This document shows positions 60,304-64,000 of a stretch of DNA of 64,000 bases, piece after piece. Positions within the stretch are counted from its first letter, which is position 1, and every line of letters starts with the position of its first letter. The stretch is from positions 14,558,439-14,622,438 of the forward strand of contig NC_049990.1 of assembly GCF_000003815.2 (NCBI RefSeq), given 5' to 3'. Made by a program: the position numbers and the translations under genes. The notes under the pieces were generated by a model. The model was not told the origin of the DNA. It was given only the letters and a program-made list of their open reading frames with translations, and made no database searches. Source of the stretch: Branchiostoma floridae. Its lineage: Eukaryota; Chordata; Leptocardii; Amphioxiformes; Branchiostomatidae.

Positions 60304-60467
60304 TTAATAAAAGAATAACGCGCTCTGTGATCTGTGGAAGAAGGAATTCGAAATAGAACTGAATGTTCGATGTTTGGCCCTTTGATGTACACTATAATGT
60401 TCATCTACTTTTAAGTTAAAACTTGAAAGTTCATCTATGTTGGTAGAAGTCATTCTTGAACTAGTTT

Positions 60468-60766
60468 AACTGTAATATCTAACACAGAAATTGGACTCAC
60501 CCAAATTTTCGACTGAACAGCATTAGTCATTGTTAAGGAATAAACAAACCATCTACATCAGTGCTTTACAACCATCCATAAACAGAGACGGTGGGCGCCA
60601 TAGACTTCCTGCAACTTATGATCCACTGATCACTGAGTCACATACGTGTATGTTTATCTGCATAACGTGACGACACGGCCGCAGTGGCTTGTTCATTCCT
60701 TGAAAGACAGGTGCTGTCCTGTCAAAAATTTGGGTGAGTCCAATTTTTGGCGTTGGATATTACAGT
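60468..60766. mobile_element. MITE, 299 bases, 42-base inverted ends
   Basis: AACTGTAATATCTAACACAG, then AAATTGGACTCACCCAAATT, is matched inverted at 60724-60766 (AATTTGGGTGAGTCCAATTT, then TTGGCGTTGGATATTACAGTT) with few mismatches. The interior is unique. Confidence 0.78.
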
Positions 60767-61089
60767 TGAATTAGTCATAACGTTAGTATATTTCTTACTA
60801 CCTGAATCTTCCACCTCGTCACTGCCCATATGATAGTGTTTGTCAAGGCATTTTACAGCTGCCGTATCATAGGACCGTCGACTATCGGGGTTTTGTAAAG
60901 TTTGACCTGGCTCTTTTCAACAACCTTCCATAAAGGAAGAACCAGTGCTCAGAGTTCTCTGTTAGGCTCTGGAGTTCGGTATTTCTGCCAGGAAAAAGGT
61001 CTTTGTTTGTATTCGATCAATCCATCCGCATTTCATAATTTACTGTTCTCCACAGCTAGTTTTGTATCTGAAGGGTCGAGCTTTGTGTA

Positions 61090-61485
61090 AAATTCGCCAG
61101 GAATGTCCTCACCTCGGACCTCTACAGGGACTGGCTACCACAGTCAAGAGGTGATGTTAGTGGTAGGGAGACAAGAAATGGAAATAAGCTCGACTACATG
61201 CCAGTGCGCACCAAGCGCTTCAAAACAAGCCCAATACCATACCTAACCAATCTCTTGAACGAACATGTGCTCAAATAGCCGGTCTTTGTACATATTGTAT
61301 TACATGTATATTTATATTAGAATCTATTGTCTTAACCTTTTTAATGTATTCATTGATGGAGCAAATTGTTTTAACATAGTGGCTTACGTACAATTCAGCC
61401 TACGGCTGCGAGATGTCCACTCATATCTTAGATTGTAATTGTATTGTAATGTTGGTGCGATGGAAATAAACCAAGTTATAGTTAT
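61090..61485 (+). pseudogene. LINE 3' end: ORF2 C-terminus and 3' UTR
   Basis: The plus frame from about 61092 reads RNVLTSDLYRDWLPQSRGDV, then a basic tail with RTKRFKTSPIPYLTNLLNEH, ending at TAG 61276-61278. The 3' UTR shares CAATTCAGCCTACGGCTGCG with the LINE at 21605, and AATAAACCAAG near 61466 marks the end. The 5' part is missing. Confidence 0.65.
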
Positions 61486-63563
61486 TATGCTGTCCGTTGC
61501 AGCCCCTCCCAGATCAGCATACCCAGTAAACCCCCTCATCGTGTAGCACACTGGTTGTTACCAAATGCTTCATCATTTGCATGGCGTGAATCATGGCGTG
61601 CGTGATATATAACGTTATACTAAGTTGCCACGGCTTCCGTATTTTTATACCACCAGAACCGTTAGGGAAGAAAAACAATATTTGGTGCACACAGAATGAA
61701 ACGTACGTTTAGTATTTAGTGACAAGATTATTCACTCACCTCACATTTCTATATTAATCTGTCTATCCCAACTACCAGTATTGTTTTTTTTAAAGCCTGG
61801 ATCTCAGGAAATAATTCAGCAAGAATGAATTGAGATTAAAAGTAACAAAGGGGAGAAACGTATAACTGAAGCTATAGAATCTTGCGTGTTTCTCTTGTCA
61901 CAACCTGAGAAAATCAACAACAATGTACCCACACGTTCCACCGCCCTTGGTGCTGAAATGTATATCTATTACAATGGACGTCAACATCTTATGATTGAAA
62001 TCGGCACAACAAACTTAACCTTGAACCTTGAACCTTGAACGTGGACATCTTTGAGATGCCTTCACGGGTCGCAATGGATCCTTCTTCTCCACTCAGACTT
62101 GTCTTCCATGAGGGAGCGAAGCTCAGCAGTAGAGATGTTGTTGATTTTACAAACTTAAAAAAAGCCTGAATTGTGTTAGTTTTTACATTCCGTATGATTT
62201 CAATAATAGTTCCTGGTATATTTGGTGACGTAAACGTTACCGACCCTACCGAAATTTGTCTTAAACTTAAATAACGTTATTCATATATTTAGCACTAAAT
62301 TGTCAAAATCAAGCCGTATGATTGTAACTTTCATCGGTATTTTTCTTTCCTCTGCAGTTCTCTCTATTTTTTCATAAAATCAACATGCTGTTATAGTAGG
62401 ATGGTGATACCGGTGAGGTATAGTGGTATAATCGTATCGATCAGTAATGCCTCAGTGAAGGTCGGTACACAAAAGACTGCTACACGTGCTGTGTAACCAG
62501 GTTTAAGTAACCTTTACCCTTTGAACTTTTGTAAGGCGCGCGTGCCGAGCACAGCAGTGTCAGCGGTGTCAGACAAAGTTCAGAACTCTCTTCGCAATAT
62601 CACAAGACCAGTTTGTCATTGAATTCCGCGGTGACTAAGTTGACTTGCCGAACACTACAATCTGGAGTTAATATGTGCAAGGAGGTTATGTGCCTCAATC
62701 GCGATCGAGAGAAGCCCCAAACAGATTCCAGACAAGGTGGGGAGGGGGGCAGTTGGATGAAAAAGAGCAAGAAGTTCAAGAAGTTGTTGGAGGGTTTTTA
62801 GCCAAACCATGGCACTTAGATTTGTAGAAAGATGAGACTTCATTTTGAGAACTTGACTCTTCCCATCCCCTCCCCACAAAAGCAAATTATACAGAAGTTT
62901 TTAGACGACTCAGATTCCCTTGGCTCGTCCCAAGAGACTGTATCATTTGATTCGCCCCGAAGAAGGTAAACCATTTCTTGCGTCCATTTGTGCAATACAA
63001 TGCAATTGCGCAACTTTTATGTTGATATTGCAACATAACTGCTTCGAATTCAAAGCATTAGTAACATCACTATTGACTAGCAGCGGCCCAAGACTTAAGA
63101 GATCCTGGAACTGTAAGTCGTTATTGGACACAGATTCAATTTAGACTTATGAATATTCGACTAGTTTGATGGTAGAAACTAGAAATTCCAGTTTGCCAAC
63201 CGGGGCTGCGCCTCTTCATTACATGCTTGAAAAAAGCATGTACTGTTTCTGGTAGGGATCTTTGTGATTCCGGACCGATATCTCTAGAACGTCTGGATGG
63301 ATTGCGATTTCCTTTGCTATGGGGATAGAGTGTGTGACCTATTGTGCTATTAAGTAGATTAGAAGTTTGCTGTTGTTTTGTGGTTCGTTTAAAAAAAAAT
63401 ATTTACACCCCTTTTCCTGATATGGAGTGATCTGGCCTCATTCCCTCTGTCTCAACCTCCTTGGGGACAGCTAGCAGCTGTAACATGTGTTTTGAGTTTT
63501 CAGTAGCATGGGAGTGTGTGGAAGGGTCGTTTCCAGTGCTATATCTCCAGAACAGAACGTGTG
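61486..63563. other. No gene seen
   Basis: I see no exon with good splice sites or recognisable product. Short direct repeats (ACCTTGAACCTTGAACCTTG at about 62019) and AT-rich stretches are present. Confidence 0.45.
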
Positions 63564-64000
63564 ATTTACCTCCATGAAAAATGGAGGTATAGTTTTTGGT
63601 GTGTCTGTGTGTGTGTCTGTTTGTGTTTCCACTTGTCTTTCCATTTGTGGTCAGCATAACTTTAGAACCTGTTGATGGATTGTAATGATATTTGGTATTT
63701 GGGTAGGTGTTTGGAAGACGAAGGTCAAAGTCAATTTTGGATCCCCTGGTGTGTGACCTTGGTACTGCAACAGAACTTGGATTTTTGTATCTTTTGACAT
63801 GGTTATGCTATGGTCTTGATTTTTGGTGGAACATAGCTTGTGGTGTAAGGAAGAAGTGTTGTATGTTTGGGCCCTCTAGCAGCTTGCTCTAGAACTGCTG
63901 GGGCATTCTGGTCAAAATCTTCCAAGGAGCAAAAAAGAGCAACTGTGACCATCGCTGTCACCTCTGTATGGTGTGAACCATTATATACCCATTGAGATAC
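63564..64000 (+). mobile_element. ACCTCCATG-hairpin element, runs off the window
   Basis: It starts with the hairpin ACCTCCATGAAAAATGGAGG with T, then GTGTCTGT repeats, and ATTGTAATGATATTTGGTAT as in the elements at 21418 and 11465. The right end lies outside. Confidence 0.5.

Overview
This is a eukaryotic genomic window: interrupted genes with GT-AG introns, dense transposon remnants, satellites and two runs of N. I infer an invertebrate deuterostome, most likely an amphioxus (Branchiostoma). The reasons are the acidic Tyr-rich tail of a membrane protein, an expanded nucleotidyltransferase-TPR gene, tRNA-derived SINEs and many small inverted-repeat elements. No species marker was tested. Exon borders were read by eye from splice signals, phase continuity and remembered family sequences.

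Left end (1-2.3 kb, minus strand): the 3' part of a membrane-protein gene. An 888-base exon encodes about 18 copies of an 11-residue acidic repeat containing VYEN. A transmembrane exon and a Ser/Thr-rich exon follow, and their phases agree (1-1, 1-0, 0-0). From 2.4 to 23.2 kb I see almost only repeats: a piggyBac-like non-autonomous element, a GGCCGAA-rich inverted-repeat element, a non-LTR retrotransposon remnant, and tandem arrays of about 206, 66 and 183+47 bases. An isolated Cys-containing exon and a well-formed CCAAT/octamer/TATA promoter lie near an assembly gap at 14.4 kb.

Centre (about 23.6-50 kb, plus strand): one gene of 28 recognised coding exon positions encodes an ABC transporter of subfamily C, closest in my memory to ABCC5/MRP5. 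It is complete except for exon(s) lost in the N gap at 30972-31071. Two exon positions are duplicated in phase. The exon for the end of the first membrane domain exists as two diverged 108-base versions (31322-31429 and 32056-32163, 18/36 residues identical), which looks like a mutually exclusive exon pair. The exon after the first nucleotide-binding domain exists as two almost identical copies. Introns hold at least a dozen non-autonomous DNA transposons, SINEs and LINE ends.

Right end (50-64 kb): LINE fragments and SINEs, then a minus-strand gene (about 53.7-57.2 kb). It encodes a protein with a GlnD/DUF294-like nucleotidyltransferase module, about nine kinesin-light-chain-type TPRs and a short hydrophobic C-terminus, and it abuts a truncated LINE. 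The last 7 kb hold inverted-repeat elements, a LINE 3' end and no convincing gene.
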